Shown: positions 12,235-23,599 of the stretch, piece after piece
Position numbering within the stretch: position 1 is the stretch's first letter
Layout: every line of letters starts with the position of its first letter
Assembly (NCBI GenBank): GCA_036852015.1
Contig: JAANDG010000014.1
Coordinates: 434,001-498,000 of the forward strand
Origin: Pelodera strongyloides
Taxonomy: Eukaryota; Nematoda; Chromadorea; Rhabditida; Rhabditidae
Direction: 5' to 3'
DNA length: 64,000 bases
Program-made: the position numbers and the translations under genes
The notes under the pieces: model-generated
What the model saw: only the letters and a program-made list of their open reading frames with translations
Told to the model about the DNA's origin: nothing
Databases searched by the model: none

Positions 12235-12520
12235 TTTCCCGAGGAAGGAGAGCTTGCTCAAAAAGCTAAGCTACTACGAATTTATAAAACAATTGGAGTA
12301 CCGCAGCCTAGCTAAATGGGAAATAGCGTGACAGGGTTGGAGGTGCAGAGATTGTTGTGATAGACAGATGGTGATAAAAGGGCCCTGTATCTTCTAGCGT
12401 CTCCAGCCCTGCTACGCTATTTCCCACTTACCACGGCTGCGATATTCCAATTGTTTTATAAATTCGAGGTAGCTTATAGTGGTAGCTTTTTGAGCAAGCT
12501 CTCCTACTACGGGGAGCAAA
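12235..12520. repeat. Imperfect hairpin repeat
   Basis: Two arms of about 100 bases (roughly 12240-12335 and 12405-12515) pair imperfectly. Shared inverted blocks include AGAGCTTGCTCAAAAAGC, TTTATAAAACAATTGG and TGGGAAATAGCGT. No coding signal. A probable MITE. Confidence 0.65.
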
Positions 12521-12991
12521 GGAAATTTACTGAAATTTTCGCATTTTGACCGTCATAGGTCATACTATCAATATGAATTATAAAAAAGGTGCATTTCGAG
12601 GCGAACCTATCCCTTTAACACCAACGCGATTACGCGGGGTACATAACTAAAATTAGGTCACGGATCATATGCTAAAATCCTCGCTTCGTTGCTTCCTTTG
12701 TTGCTCTAGATTTGCATGTTCTTTGCATCTTATTCCTAGTTCTTTGCGCGCCGCCGTCTCGAACGACCGATACCCCGCAGACATTCCGTATATGTAGCTT
12801 TTTTCAGCTTTCGCGAGTGCGAGAGGGGTGCTCAGGATGTAAGTTGACTCAGTACACAGGAGCGCGAACTACTGAACCAAGCCTACTTCCTGAGCATAAC
12901 GCACACCATCCAAATTAACAACCATACATTCGAACAAACAAACAAACGAACAAAGCTCCCAATTTTATATAATAAGATTGTCTTCCGAAGA

Positions 12992-15900
12992 CTAGGGTGA
13001 TGGAGTCGGCCTGCTCGTACTTGGACTATTTGTTGTTGTATTTGTCGATTGCTTATCAACATGAAGAGCAGGGACACTTGATGAATTTCTCGTGTTAGGA
13101 TGTGTATGCGCTTTACGCAATTTGTTTCGAAGTTTATTCCACATTTTCCTTGTTTCGGGATCTGTGATCACGTTAACAAGAGGATCGATAACAACTGCTA
13201 AGGCCCTGAAAGAAGTTGACATTGGGTAAATTATGTCTATGCTAATACTGAACAGCCGAATTCAGAATACTCTCCAACAACTATAACTCTGTGTTACATG
13301 CTAATATAATGGGTCCCGCATCCATTTTTCCTACATACCATTCACTATTATTATAAGCGCGTATTTATAGGTTATTGCCGCAATTTATAGTTCAACGATG
13401 TATTTTTATAGCTCAACGATGTATTATTATATTTCTCGAATTCTGCACCAATCTCGTGCTATTATGCTATTACCATTGGTGCTTGCGGCCATTTTTCCCC
13501 TGTACTCTGGCCCCAGGCGGAAATGCGCAACCGCGTCCGCGGGAAAGATTGCAAATTTGCATTGAAAAATTCGAGACACGGAGAGACCTCTCTCCGCCTT
13601 CCCTATGTTAAAAAACAATCTCTTTTCCGCGGACGCGGTCACACATTTGCTGCTCCTGAGAATGTAGTAAGTCGTGTTCACATGTGTTTTTCTGCTTTTT
13701 TTCTCGCTAGTTCACAGGATTGGACTCAAAACTCAGAATCGCGAGACGCACACATATCTCAGCGTCAGCAATCCTTGTTAGTAATATTTGGCACATAGCT
13801 TCAGTGCTTTTCCAAATGGCTCCATCATATCACAGAGGCCGGTTTCACCAACATTTACGTGCGAAGTAAATAATACATAATTGTTTGCGTCTCTTCTCTT
13901 TCAGCCTATTTTGTTGCGCACGGAAGTTCCGTGCCAAACGGAACTGTTGGAAACGGAAGTCTGTACGCACTCTAGCTGACGCTCAAACTTTGGCCGCCAT
14001 GATGGGAAAGGCCTACTTATGTCACAGACAAAATGCCTACCACTCACCAAATCACATAGTAAATCCTGGTAAACTTTTCAAAACTCGAAAGCAAATCCAT
14101 ATTTTCGAACACACCACAGACGCCTTCAAGGGATAGAAGCCTGAGCGTGGGGCGTAACTCAATAGTCATTATGATGTTTGAGCTCTGAAATTTGAAAGTC
14201 TAAACAGGCAGGTCCATTATGAAAAGATACCTATTTAATCGAAGGGAGTTTGTGCGTCGAAGGTACACAGGAAAATGAAATAATTGCCGAAACCACATAA
14301 AAAACCGTCGTTCGCCCGTCAACAACAAGTGTTTTTTACCGAAAAAACCACATGGTTGATGACGATTTTCGATAAAAATTGGTCAACACATGGTCACTAA
14401 GAGATCACCAAATGGGTTGACCCACGAAAAAACAAGTGAACCGTCACCAAATTGGTTCACCCATTCCCTATGTAGTCTGAATTTTACGTTTCACGCAATG
14501 CGTTTACATGATTATGTTCGCATAGTTCGGTCGGGGGCACAAGCAGAGTATTTTCAAGGCAAACGTCTTTCTCGTGAGTCTGACCCTTTAAAACATTCAT
14601 GCGAAACCACATTTCGTGGAAGTACAACTGTGCGCATGTGTGACCTCTCGACCTCCGTCATGTCACATTTTTGTTATTCACACCCATTGTATGTTATATA
14701 AAGAATAAAATTGTCGTACCAAAAGTGGTAGATTTCCAACTGAAAATGCAGCCATGTTCAAACCGAGTCGCTTCATTGCTGTATCACAGTTTGCTTGAGA
14801 TGCGAAAAACATTTTGCTCTAAATTGTTAATTTTTTTTGGCTGCCAAGATTCTAGGCCTAGACACTAGACACCAAGACTAATTTAAAATAAAATATGATT
14901 TGTTAACTATTGATTCGTCAAGATGCAAGTTATCTACGTAAAATTTCGACATAAAAAAATGTTGATTGATGTGCTGTGCGGTTCTTTTTGATCCCTCGTC
15001 TATTATTATGGACCGTTGTGCATCCGACTCAAAGTTGGCCCGTATGTTTTCATACAAATATTAAATTACCAAATAAACCATAGTATTTACTTGACACTTA
15101 CATGTAATAAACATTGTCGTAACCTCCAGAAAAGCACCACATAAACAAAGAGCACGAACAAATATATTGAAACAGTAATGACCAAGAGAGCTGAAATTGG
15201 ACGTACATTCAACTGGCAATAAGGTTGGACTTCGATGTATATGTGCCAAGTAAGTTAACTTAGGGAGCAAATCCTAGGCGTACGGTTAATAGGGGGTGGG
15301 CTGCTGCTCATTCACACCTCGCCATAAGGACTATCAACGCTCTTTCTTTACTTCGTATAGTCTGTGTGTCTTTATTAGTCTTACTGTTTGTCTCCTTTTC
15401 AACAAAAGCAATTGACATATTATTCTTGGTTCATACTTATACTAAAGAAATAAACGACTCACAAATAAAAAGCGGCCGCAGACACCCCTCGTAAGAGCAC
15501 GAAATTGGTGAATTATCCGGAAAATACATCGTTGAACTATAAATTGCCGCAATAGCCTATAATATAAATACGCATCGTATGAAAATAAACATGGAGTAAA
15601 TTGCACTACGCATATATGTATATTCATTAAGTACTGTTTATTTAACCCGATTTACAATTAGTAAGGCTAAGTAAGGAACAAAAACCTGTGATTCGATGTG
15701 TACACGAAACGACCAGATATTCATGTTTATTTAAAGCGAAATAACGGCCAGTTTTTGAAACACATCGTGGACAACTGAATTCCTACATATTTATGCTAAT
15801 TTGCTCGAATTTAGCCCGATTTTTTATTATATTTCATGGTCGTTTGCTTAAGCTGCATAAGAATGCAGGTATATTCGATGTGTTTCAAAAACCGACCGGT

Positions 15901-18900
15901 ATTTCGCTTTAATTCCAGCTTTACGAAACAAATCAACCTATATTGATGTCTACGGGACGGTTTGAATTACCGGCTCGCCGCAACGCACTCGTTTGCGTGC
16001 GTTTTGTTCACGTCTATGAAAAATCTCAAATATTTTATTCTGGCGCCATTTTCATGGGTTTACTCAGTTTACTGTATTGGGCGCCTTTCGAGATTTACTT
16101 AGTCTGCGCCAGGAGATGCCTTTCTGCACAGAATCCCCCTTGACATGCTCTTTAAAGGATCGCAGTCACTACAAATTCGTATTTTTATTCGCTTTTCATT
16201 AAATATTCAAATATGTGAAGAAAAATACGGTTCCAGCACCAAAGTACGGCAAAACGAACTCAGGGAGAGAAATCCCTGTGTATGAGTTTGGCGTTAGTGA
16301 AGATATTAAGCAGGCGCGTTGCCTTGGTTTGATTACTGCACCCAAGGAGTGGTTATTTATTTATTTATTAAATAACACCACATGGTGTGTTTCATAATGA
16401 AATGATGAAGAGAAATTAGTAGATAACTCGTCATTTTGTCGTTGAGTGGGCCGTTACATGTTGTAGTTGGCCTTTGCATGCATTATACCGGCAACCAATT
16501 TCAGGACATGATCCAAAGGCGCAGAAAGATCTGTTCCCACACATTCTGACTGCCTAACCCATGCCTGCCTCTTGCCTCCTGTCCTTTCCTAATTACATAT
16601 TGCCTGTAAATGAAAAGGTACAAGAAGAGGTCAACCAGGAGGAGATCCTACAACAGAGATTAAATGTGAGCATTTTTTATACGTATCCAACCCATTGCGA
16701 AAACAGATATTGCACGTCTATTATGATATCAATCGTATACATTCTCCACAGTGAATTAGGTATGTTTGTCCTATTATCCCAAATTTTTGGTTGGAAGTTT
16801 ATTGTTTATTTTTGGTTCAGTTTCATTTTTCAGTGCTTTAGTTGTTAAGAACTGCTTTCTCTTCTATTGCGCAATAGTCATTTATTGGATTGCAATAGTT
16901 TATTTAGTTTATTGATACCATTCATGTATGTAATTATCAAGTGGTTTCAGTTTCATCTTTTGATCGTTCATTATTGAGAAGCAGTGGTGGTTGATGGGCA
17001 TCCACAGTCGAAGTTCACTTTTGCGTTCTGGGCGGCCTCAGAGAACTTGTAATTGACAAAGTAGACACAATCCTTTGTCTCAGCCACTTCCTTGCACAAC
17101 TTGAATTCCGCGATGAACTTGGCAACGAGTCCCTCTGTAACCAGGTAGTCGGAAAATCCTGGTACGAACAGCTCAATGAAGAGATCGAAGGACGAGTCCG
17201 ACGTTCCTGATAGAGTGTAATTCAGCGATGTGAATGCATAGCACTCATCTTCTTCGAATTCCTTGGAATCGCCGTGGCAGAACTCGTAGTGCTGAAATAA
17301 AGCAAATGAAATATTTGTTGTTTTCTTAGCAAATCATGTATTCTTCGAGTGCAAATGTGGCAGCAGAGTCTGTACCTCATCAATACTGCTGGAACAAGAG
17401 CAATCGCCGAATATGGTGACCAGAAGATCAATGAACCCGTCAGCAACAACTTCACAACTGCACTCGGCTGCACTTGTAGTTGCTTCGGTGACATCTGTTG
17501 TCGATTCGGATGTGAAGTCTGTGGAAGAGATTTCCGAAGTTGTTGGTACAACGGTTGCGTCTCCACAATATCCGTTGCAGAAGCAAATGATCTCGATGAT
17601 TATCTTTTTGCATTCGGTCTCCCTAGTCTCGTCTGTGTATTTCGGGTATGTCAGGCAGTTCTTCAGTTCGTAGTACAACTGCAACAAAAATGTTCTCATT
17701 TTATGCGTTTTCGCGGAGGGTGTGCCCCAATAAGGTGATCGGCTTGTGCCCCAATAAGGTGATCGGCTTGTGCCCCAATAAGGTGATCGGCTTGTGCCCC
17801 AATAAGGTGATCGGCTTGTGCCCCAAAGGTGATCGGCTTGTGCCCCAATAAGGTGATCGGCTTACCTCAAAATCAAGGGTGAATCCCAGCTTCACGATAT
17901 ACACCTCGTAGATGTGAAGAAGTTGGACATATTTTCCTGTGATCTCGACAGTCTCCTTTGAGTCTTTCTCGATGCCGCACTTTTCAATGGCCTGAGTGAA
18001 TTTCGACTACAAATAATCTAAGAAAGCATACTTCTTTAGGGCTTTGTCTAAACATTTTCAATGCTGTACCTCTTGGCAAGCTTGTCTGATGTTGTAGTTG
18101 CATTCAACGGTGTACTCCAGGGTGAAGTCAAGCAAAAATTCACTCCAACAAATTGTGGAGGGGAAACCTGCTGGAGGCTCTGTGATTGAGTCGCATTGCG
18201 TGCACGTGCCCTGAACATTTTAAAACGTAGTGGTCCTTCTGAAACAAGCCCTCTGCTTATGTTTTTTTTTCGATCCTCGAACTATTTTAGTACTTACAGT
18301 CTTGATGCTTGTTATGAGCTCGATGAAGAAGAGTGCCTTTTCCTCTGAAGTGCGCTCTTCACTCAAGAATTCGGCGCACAACTGAAATTGAACTGAATAA
18401 TGACCGCTCTGTGAGCCTTGTATAATTGAACTCTCTATCAGAATCTATGTCTTGTATAATTGAATGCAATAAATTAGAATTGACATACGTATTCAACTTG
18501 ATACACGACATTGATGTCCAAGAAAAGTTCCTGTACGAGAAGAATGAATAGTTCGCATTCGGTGATGTCGTCGGGGTTCATCCAGCTGGCAGTCGTTGGA
18601 GCCGGTGTGGTGACTGTAGTGGTTGTCTCATAGTCGTTGAGTCCCCACAGGCAGTCACATGCCTCAGACAGGGACTCGTAGAGAGCCGCATTGTCCTTGG
18701 TGCCACATGCGTTTGCGATTTTTAGGTAGATCTGAATAATTACATATATTTCCTTGTTACATGGGATATTATCGACGGCAGTGACATTTATTTGTCCCTT
18801 ACCTCAGCTCCAACTCCGCTTTCCATAGAAACTCCGAATCCGAAGAACCACTGGACGATGATCAGTCGCAGGTTCTCGTAGTCATCTGAGGTGTCGGACT

Positions 18901-21900
18901 GTGGAGGCGAACTGGGAACAGAGTTGGTTTCGTTGTTGTAGACTTCCACCGATGTACAGACTGTCACGCTCTTTGTAATTGTTAACTTGAAGAGGAGTTG
19001 AATGAAGAAGTCCTTGAAGCATGCCGTGTTTCCCTTCTCCAGAGTCTCCGGTTTCTCATTCGATCCCGAGCCTGATCCGGAAACAGAGGCGTCCTTCTTC
19101 TGTTTGAGCTTCTTCGTTTCATCACAAAAGGCTACTGCCTTCTCAGTACTGCTTGCCATGGGATTTTCGCTGGTATAGTTCAGGCAGAATTTCTCCAAGG
19201 AATAGAGGTATTCGTACTCGAGAGTAAATGAAAGACTTTCGGTGTAAGCACATCCAACGTCAACCGATTTGGTGTAGGTGGTCGTGCTGTTGATTATTCC
19301 TCCCTTACTGCCAAGACAGATGGGAAGCGCGGTCAGGAGCATCAGGATCACGAAGCTCATCATGTTCTGGAGATGTCGTTGCTTCGACCGTGCTCTAAAT
19401 CCTTTCTGTCAGGCTTTTATACTGGGAAGCTATTATAATAACCTTTGTATATTTTCTTTCATTAGTTTGCCTGGTCAAAAGAACTGTAGCGAATTCCAGT
19501 TTTTTTATGCTACCGTGGACGTGGACGGGTCCGTTGTGCGTAAAAAAGTGCCAAAATGAAATATTTGCCGAACGAGCAATAAAAAAACGATGTTTGATAT
19601 TGTGAACTTTTCAAATAGTCCAATTGTTTGGTTTTTTGGTGCTCTTTATGGCTTTTTGATTTTATTATTGATGTTTTGCATCTTGTTGTGCTAATAATAA
19701 TATTATTGACGGTAATAATAATTCAAGCAGGTTATGGACAGTACTCTAGAAGTATTATTAATATTAATTATTAGTATTTATTGTATTAATTACTGTCATC
19801 ATTTACTTTCACTTTCAAAAGACGTATCAACGAGAATGTATACTCTTTGTATTACGTGAATTTGAATAAGTATTACGCGGAATATGCAATTAAATTGGAA
19901 TCAGATCGTCGAAATAAGCACATTGTAATTGTTTGGCCATGTCATTAATTATCTCGTGGGTTAACCACGCAAATGCCATATGCGGTGTAAAGAGTATTCG
20001 TACATAGCGCATTCGGGTTACTGCGGGCGGAGGTATATCAAGGACGCTAGAATTTGAGTTTTTGATGTACTTAGTACTATTGTAGGAATGCCCGATGTGT
20101 TGCAATTATTGTTGTTATCTTCGCTGTGATTTTTTTGAGGTAATGTACGAATACTCACATTAATTTTTTTAAGATAATTAAAACTACGGCCATTCAATTG
20201 TCGCTGAATATCTTTCATCATATTGATGCATTTTAATGTGTCAATAAATATTTAATATTTATTTATCTTCGCCAACAACATCAAAAACGGATTCCTTTTC
20301 TATTTGAGACTTTCCAATGTTCTGCTATTGCAGCAACTGTTGGATGACGTGCATCTCGACTTTATCAATCTTACCGGTATGGTGCCCGAAAGTTACGTGG
20401 AATACTTCCGCCGGACGGACCAGAAGCCGACTTTATTATGCATCATATTTAGGTAAGCACAAGTGATCGCATGATGTTTGTTCTGGGAAGCTGTATCTAG
20501 AGTTGTGGCAGTCCGTTATGTTTGAAGGGGCATAACTTATTTTATGAGCGACTCTGCTTCTTAATTTGTCTTTTTTAGAATGATGTACGAAGAACGGAAT
20601 GCCAGTTGGGTTACACTTTACAAGTATGTTTTGCGGTTTTTCAGTTTGAAGTAAATGGCAACAAAATAGCGTTGTGCAGTTGTTCTGGTTCAGAATATCC
20701 CTGTAGGATATCTGAGTTGGTCAGGATTAGTTCAGATGCCATACTCACCAGTCAATTCGGGGAATTCCCCTTCTTTTTCTCCGCGTGTCTCACGTTGGAA
20801 GGCCTTTTTCTGTCCCCAGGGAATATTTTCCCGAGAGAATCGGTGTGGTGAATATGGCCTTACGATGCACAGCAACGTTGAACCTCTTGTTTAAATATTG
20901 TTACCGTCCTAGGTTTGTTCCTTTCATCCAGTTCGTTTACAGTGTTTACACAGAAAACGTATTATAGTATATTGGAACAAATGCCTCCACGACAATTGAT
21001 TTTGTGCACTAACGCCCTCGTGGATTATGTATTGCATCAGGTGGAAACCAATATGGACAAGACACAGGATTTCTTTATGACGGTATTTCTTTATTCTTAT
21101 TAATTAGATCATGTCGTGGATATGATGTAACGTATGGTGCCACAACGGATTTGTAGAATGGTGTGGTCTCACTGAACTCAGGTCTTTTAAAATTTCTACC
21201 GGCGAATAAACGGCAGACGATGGTCCGACACAAAATAAAGGAAAACTAGTGGAATAAAATATAGCGTATAATAATTAAAAAATGTCATCAAAACCAGTAA
21301 AGTAAGAACCAACCTTCTAATTTTAGTACAGTGAAGAGAATGAACTCCGCGTTTCTGGCCTATTAATATCAAAAACAATCACTTATATTACGGTAGCATA
21401 TGAATATGGCGCGAATTTTAAATTTGTCTGGTGTACGGTATTTTTTAATGACGAAAACTCGCGCTTTCGCTTAGGATAGCATAGAAATACGGCGCGAAGT
21501 GCCTTGTATACGTTTTACTAGTATACTGTAGTTTATAATTGCCCGTATAGAGTTTCATAATAAATACCCTGCAGTGATAAACCACGCGCCAGGTGTAACA
21601 CTGCAGGCTGTTCACTCTCCAAGTACCCCTGGCAATTGCATATATGCACCGGCGACGATCATTTACCAAAACCCATTTTCATTGATTTCTCTCCCTGAGT
21701 TCGCTTTTATGTGGCTTTTTACTGGCTGCATATTATTTTATAAATCTTCTTGCATTTAATAAAAATCGAATAAAAAAGTTGAATTTGAAGCGACTGCCTT
21801 CCTTTAACCCGATTTACAATTAGTAAGGAACAAACATTTGTGATATTCAAATCGTACCGCAATAGCCATTGACACTATCCAAACTGCGAGGAGGACGAAA

Positions 21901-23450
21901 CAGCAGTGCCGCATCAAAATCCTTGTATTGTACCAGATCGGCTGCGTGATTGCAATATAAAGAAGAATTGAGAGGGCGACGTAAGTGCCTAAAACGGATG
22001 CAATAAACCATTCCAAGATTTAGGCTGACAATGAGATCAGAACGAACCGAAAGCGGCGCTTCTATTGAATAAAGCATCTATTGAACGCGAAACTTTGGCC
22101 CGTGCGTGGTCTACAAAAAATGGGTGGGCCTACACACGGCTGCCCACCCATTTCGGGCCCAATGTAGGCCGCGCACCAGCCAAGTTTCCTCAGTGTTGGC
22201 AGACTATCAAAGAAGCTGTTGAAAAGCTCATCAAGGTTTAATCGAAGTACCAATATACTACGTTAGAAACCCATAATTCAAGTCGCCTATAGTTACTCAG
22301 AACATATAGTACCAGAACAATGTTGATTTTTTTTCAACTTCTAAGTAAACAATGAGCACAAGCACAATGCACGAACTATGACCCTATATAAGAAATACTA
22401 AAAGCAAAAAAAGCCCCACCCGCTATATAGAAAAAGTCCTGCATGGCGATGAACGTTAGAACAACCGTTGTTATGTATTTCACACCATCCTTAGATTCAA
22501 CAATCAAAGATACACCAAGCATTGTCAACATTTGCAGCGCACAAAATGTTCGAGAAATCAGAAACACTTGACGCTTTCGGAATCTAGAAAGCAGAGCACT
22601 TTTAGAAATAATTTTAAACATAAGTAAGCTGGAATGTGGTTCCGTAACCATTTAAAGCGAAATACCGGTCGGTTTTTGAAACGCATCGTGAACAACTGAA
22701 TCCTTATTTATTTATGCAAATTTGCTGGCATTTAGCTCGATTTTTTATTCTAATTTATTGACATTTGCATAAGCTTCTAATAATGCTGGTCTACTCGATG
22801 TGTTTCAAAAACCGACCGGTTTTTCGTTTTAACATTAATCGAGAGCAGAAGTGTATCGCAATTAAATTTGAAGTTCTTACCCGGCTCCTTTTTTCTTGAA
22901 ACCGATGATTTGCAAAATCAAACAAACAATGTTAACCATGGCCGAAAAGAAGACAACGACGAGTAAAATCCTCGGCGTAAATTTTTCTGCTTCATGGAAT
23001 TTCTAAAACAATACAGTATTTTTATGACAAAAAAAACGAACCAGATTATTTTACAAGTTGGAAAGTGTACATTTCATGTAGACACTTATTATTTTAATTT
23101 GGGAATTACAGCGAAATACTGGCCGGTTTTTGAAGCACATCGAGTAAACCAACATTCTTATGCAACTTATGCAAATGAACATACATTAGAATAAAAAATT
23201 GAGCTAAATTCGAGCAATTTAGCATAAATACGCAAGAATTCATTTACACGATGCGTTTCAAAAACCAGCCGGTATTTCGCTTCAATATCATAAAAATAAA
23301 ATATACGATATTCCTAATGCTTACCCGTAATAAGTCGCAAGCATCTTTACTGGCCGACAAGTTTGATAGACAGGGAATGAATATACTATCAGAAAATGGG
23401 TGGTATGCAGCACATTGAGCGAAAACCACCGGTAAAGTTGTGTTATTCAT
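12992..23450 (-). CDS. Seven-transmembrane receptor, array gene 4 (complete, 9 exons, ~391 aa; hosts a nested gene)
   Basis: Complete family member. Exons on the minus strand: 23450-23325, 23002-22881, 22583-22420, 21988-21858, 15556-15463, 15190-15102, 14818-14720, 14184-14048 and 13205-12992. ATG at 23450 aligns with the gene 3 start. TM1 has VNIVCLILQIIGF; exon 3 starts FRKRQVFLISRTFC; exon 4 has YIAITQPIWY; the exon 5 outer loop has NSPISCSYEGC; exon 7 has AMKRLGLNM; exon 9 has VIDPLVNVITDPETRK and a Ser/Thr/Pro-rich tail. Intron 4 is 6.3 kb and contains a complete unrelated gene on the same strand (16971-19363) and opposite-strand exons (20334-21082). All phases match the short-intron paralogues, so I keep exons 1-4 and 5-9 as one gene. 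If intron 4 is not spliced, this would be two broken halves. Confidence 0.78.
13371..13496 (+). pseudogene. Inverted relic of receptor exon 5 inside intron 8 of array gene 4
   Basis: Plus-strand sequence matching exon 5 of array gene 4, which is read on the minus strand at 15463-15556. ATTGCCGCAATTTATAG and TTCAACGATGTATTT are nearly identical, followed by diverged ACCAATCTCGTGCT and CTTGCGGCC. A block of about 24 bases (AGTTCAACGATGTATTTTTAT) is duplicated within it. A TTTATAG acceptor precedes it. It is in the wrong orientation to be spliced into the host, so it looks like an inverted duplicate. Confidence 0.7.
13523..13650. repeat. Inverted repeat with CCGCGTCCGCGGGAAAGA arms, copy 1
   Basis: In intron 8 of array gene 4. 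The left end GCGTCCGCGGGAAAGA is mirrored by TCTTTTCCGCGGACGC at the right. The related copy is 31078-31222. Interior includes GCAAATTTGCA and GAGACCTCTCT. Confidence 0.7.
14285..14475. repeat. Degenerate CCAAATGG/ACCGTC repeat
   Basis: Low-complexity stretch rich in CACCAAATGG, ACCGTC and CAAATTGG. It resembles 33430-33620, 37905-37995 and 43230-43370. Relationship and origin are unclear. Confidence 0.4.
15731..15912. mobile_element. Palindromic TTAA element, family A
   Basis: A 182-base near-palindrome between TTAA copies in intron 4 of array gene 4. The left arm is TTAAAGCGAAATAACGGCC; the right arm ends CCGGTATTTCGCTTTAA. Confidence 0.82.
16215..16665 (+). other. Isolated coding-like stretches in the gene 4 intron, product not recognised
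   Basis: Two plus-strand stretches read like protein but could not be joined to anything: one at about 16225-16350 (contains GREIPVYEFGVSEDIKQ) and one at about 16600-16665 (contains NEKVQEEVNQEEILQQR, followed by a GTGAGC donor). The first runs straight into an ATTT-rich repeat at 16353. They could be exons of a gene interrupted by repeats, or chance. No function is inferred. Confidence 0.25.
16353..16425. repeat. (ATTT)n-tailed repeat, copy 1
   Basis: TTATTTATTTATTTATTAAA followed by TAACACCACATGGTGTG and GAAATGATGAAGAGAAA. The same arrangement occurs at 25560-25655 and, more diverged, at 37998-38080. It resembles the tail of a non-LTR element or SINE. Confidence 0.55.
16971..19363 (-). 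CDS. Secreted Cys/Thr-rich protein, 7 exons, ~597 aa, nested in an intron of array gene 4
   Basis: Exons on the minus strand: 19363-18803, 18731-18489, 18381-18298, 18210-18070, 18006-17866, 17678-17376 and 17291-16971 (TAA). Every intron is phase 0 and every junction is GT-AG. The protein starts with a clear signal peptide (MMSFVILMLLTALPICLG), so it should be secreted or lumenal. The mature part has many Cys and repeats a loose unit of roughly 100 residues: a Cys, an aromatic stretch such as FTLEYEY or FTLEYTV, then further Cys. Linkers are rich in Thr, Ser and Pro (TTTTVTTPAPTTAS), suggesting O-glycosylation, and there are several N-x-S/T sites. It ends NFDCGCPSTTTASQ. No catalytic motif or named family is recognised; nematode Cys-rich secreted families such as DUF19 are possible but untested. 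Intron 5 is mostly a 24-base minisatellite. Confidence 0.85.
17720..17861. repeat. 24-base minisatellite at the start of intron 5 of the secreted-protein gene
   Basis: Six tandem units of TGTGCCCCAATAAGGTGATCGGCT (plus strand), the fifth shortened by two bases. Read on the gene's strand, each unit contains AAGCCGATCACC. The first unit abuts the real donor (GAG, then GTAAGCCGATCACC). The array fills most of a 187-base intron. Confidence 0.95.
20334..21082 (+). pseudogene. Three phase-compatible exons of an unrecognised conserved-looking gene (fragment)
   Basis: Plus-strand exons 20334-20452, 20579-20623 and 20932-21082 join in frame (phases 2, 2, 0) and carry proper acceptors (TTGCAG, TTTTTAG, ATCCAG) and donors (GTAAGC, GTATGT, GTATTT), giving 105 codons without a stop. 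The product has the look of a conserved helical protein (LLDDVHLDFINLTGMVPES in exon 1, YYSILEQMPPRQLI in exon 3). The frame is open upstream to about 20256, but no start codon is seen and no further exon is found on either side. It lies antisense in intron 4 of array gene 4. I do not recognise the family. Best read as a fragment of a duplicated gene, though missed small exons could make it part of a real one. Confidence 0.5.
20755..20862. repeat. GGGAATATTTCCCCGAGGGAAT repeat, copy 1
   Basis: Contains GGGGAATTCCCC, then TGTCCCCAGGGAATATTTTC and GGTGAATATGGCCT. Same order of blocks as at 49990-50120, 50215-50335 and 58135-58255. It interrupts intron 2 of the plus-strand gene fragment. Confidence 0.65.
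22652..22832. mobile_element. Palindromic TTAA element, family A
   Basis: A 181-base near-palindrome in intron 2 of array gene 4, bounded by TTAA. Ends TTAAAGCGAAATACCGG and CCGGTTTTTCGTTTTAA. Confidence 0.82.
23107..23286. mobile_element. Palindromic TTAA element, family A (diverged ends)
   Basis: In intron 1 of array gene 4. Starts TTACAGCGAAATACTGG and ends CCGGTATTTCGCTTCAA, so both terminal TTAA copies are mutated. Interior blocks are those of family A. Confidence 0.75.
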
Positions 23451-23599
23451 CGGAGTTTCCAACTACACACTAATGAATTCAGCTTTTTGTTAGCACCAAG
23501 AATGAATTTGTTTGAGAAAAAATATTTATTGTATCCTGAAATTCTGACGAAAATAAGAAAAGCAAGTTGTCTAGGTCGACTAAGGCTCTTAGCTTACAT

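Larger units (their letters stand above)
11792..12991. other. Upstream region of array gene 3 and a hairpin element
   Basis: Contains a block at about 11945-12055 also found upstream of array gene 4 (see the regulatory entry) and an imperfect hairpin around 12235-12520. In the hairpin, GGAGAGCTTGCTCAAAAAGC and CCAATTGTTTTATAAATTC recur in inverted order. The 12600 area ends in CCCTTTAA, like other TTAA elements. No exon is supported. Confidence 0.55.

Noticed and set aside
12883..13077. Minus-strand ORF overlapping exon 9 of array gene 4
   Set aside because: A shadow frame; the receptor tail frame is supported by the homologous exon in gene 3.
17720..17861. Possible CRISPR-like array
   Set aside because: Units are directly adjacent without variable spacers and the context is a eukaryotic intron; it is a minisatellite.
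17648..17904. Open frames on both strands with repeated LCPNKVIGL-type units
   Set aside because: They come from the intronic 24-base minisatellite; the real gene splices it out in phase 0.
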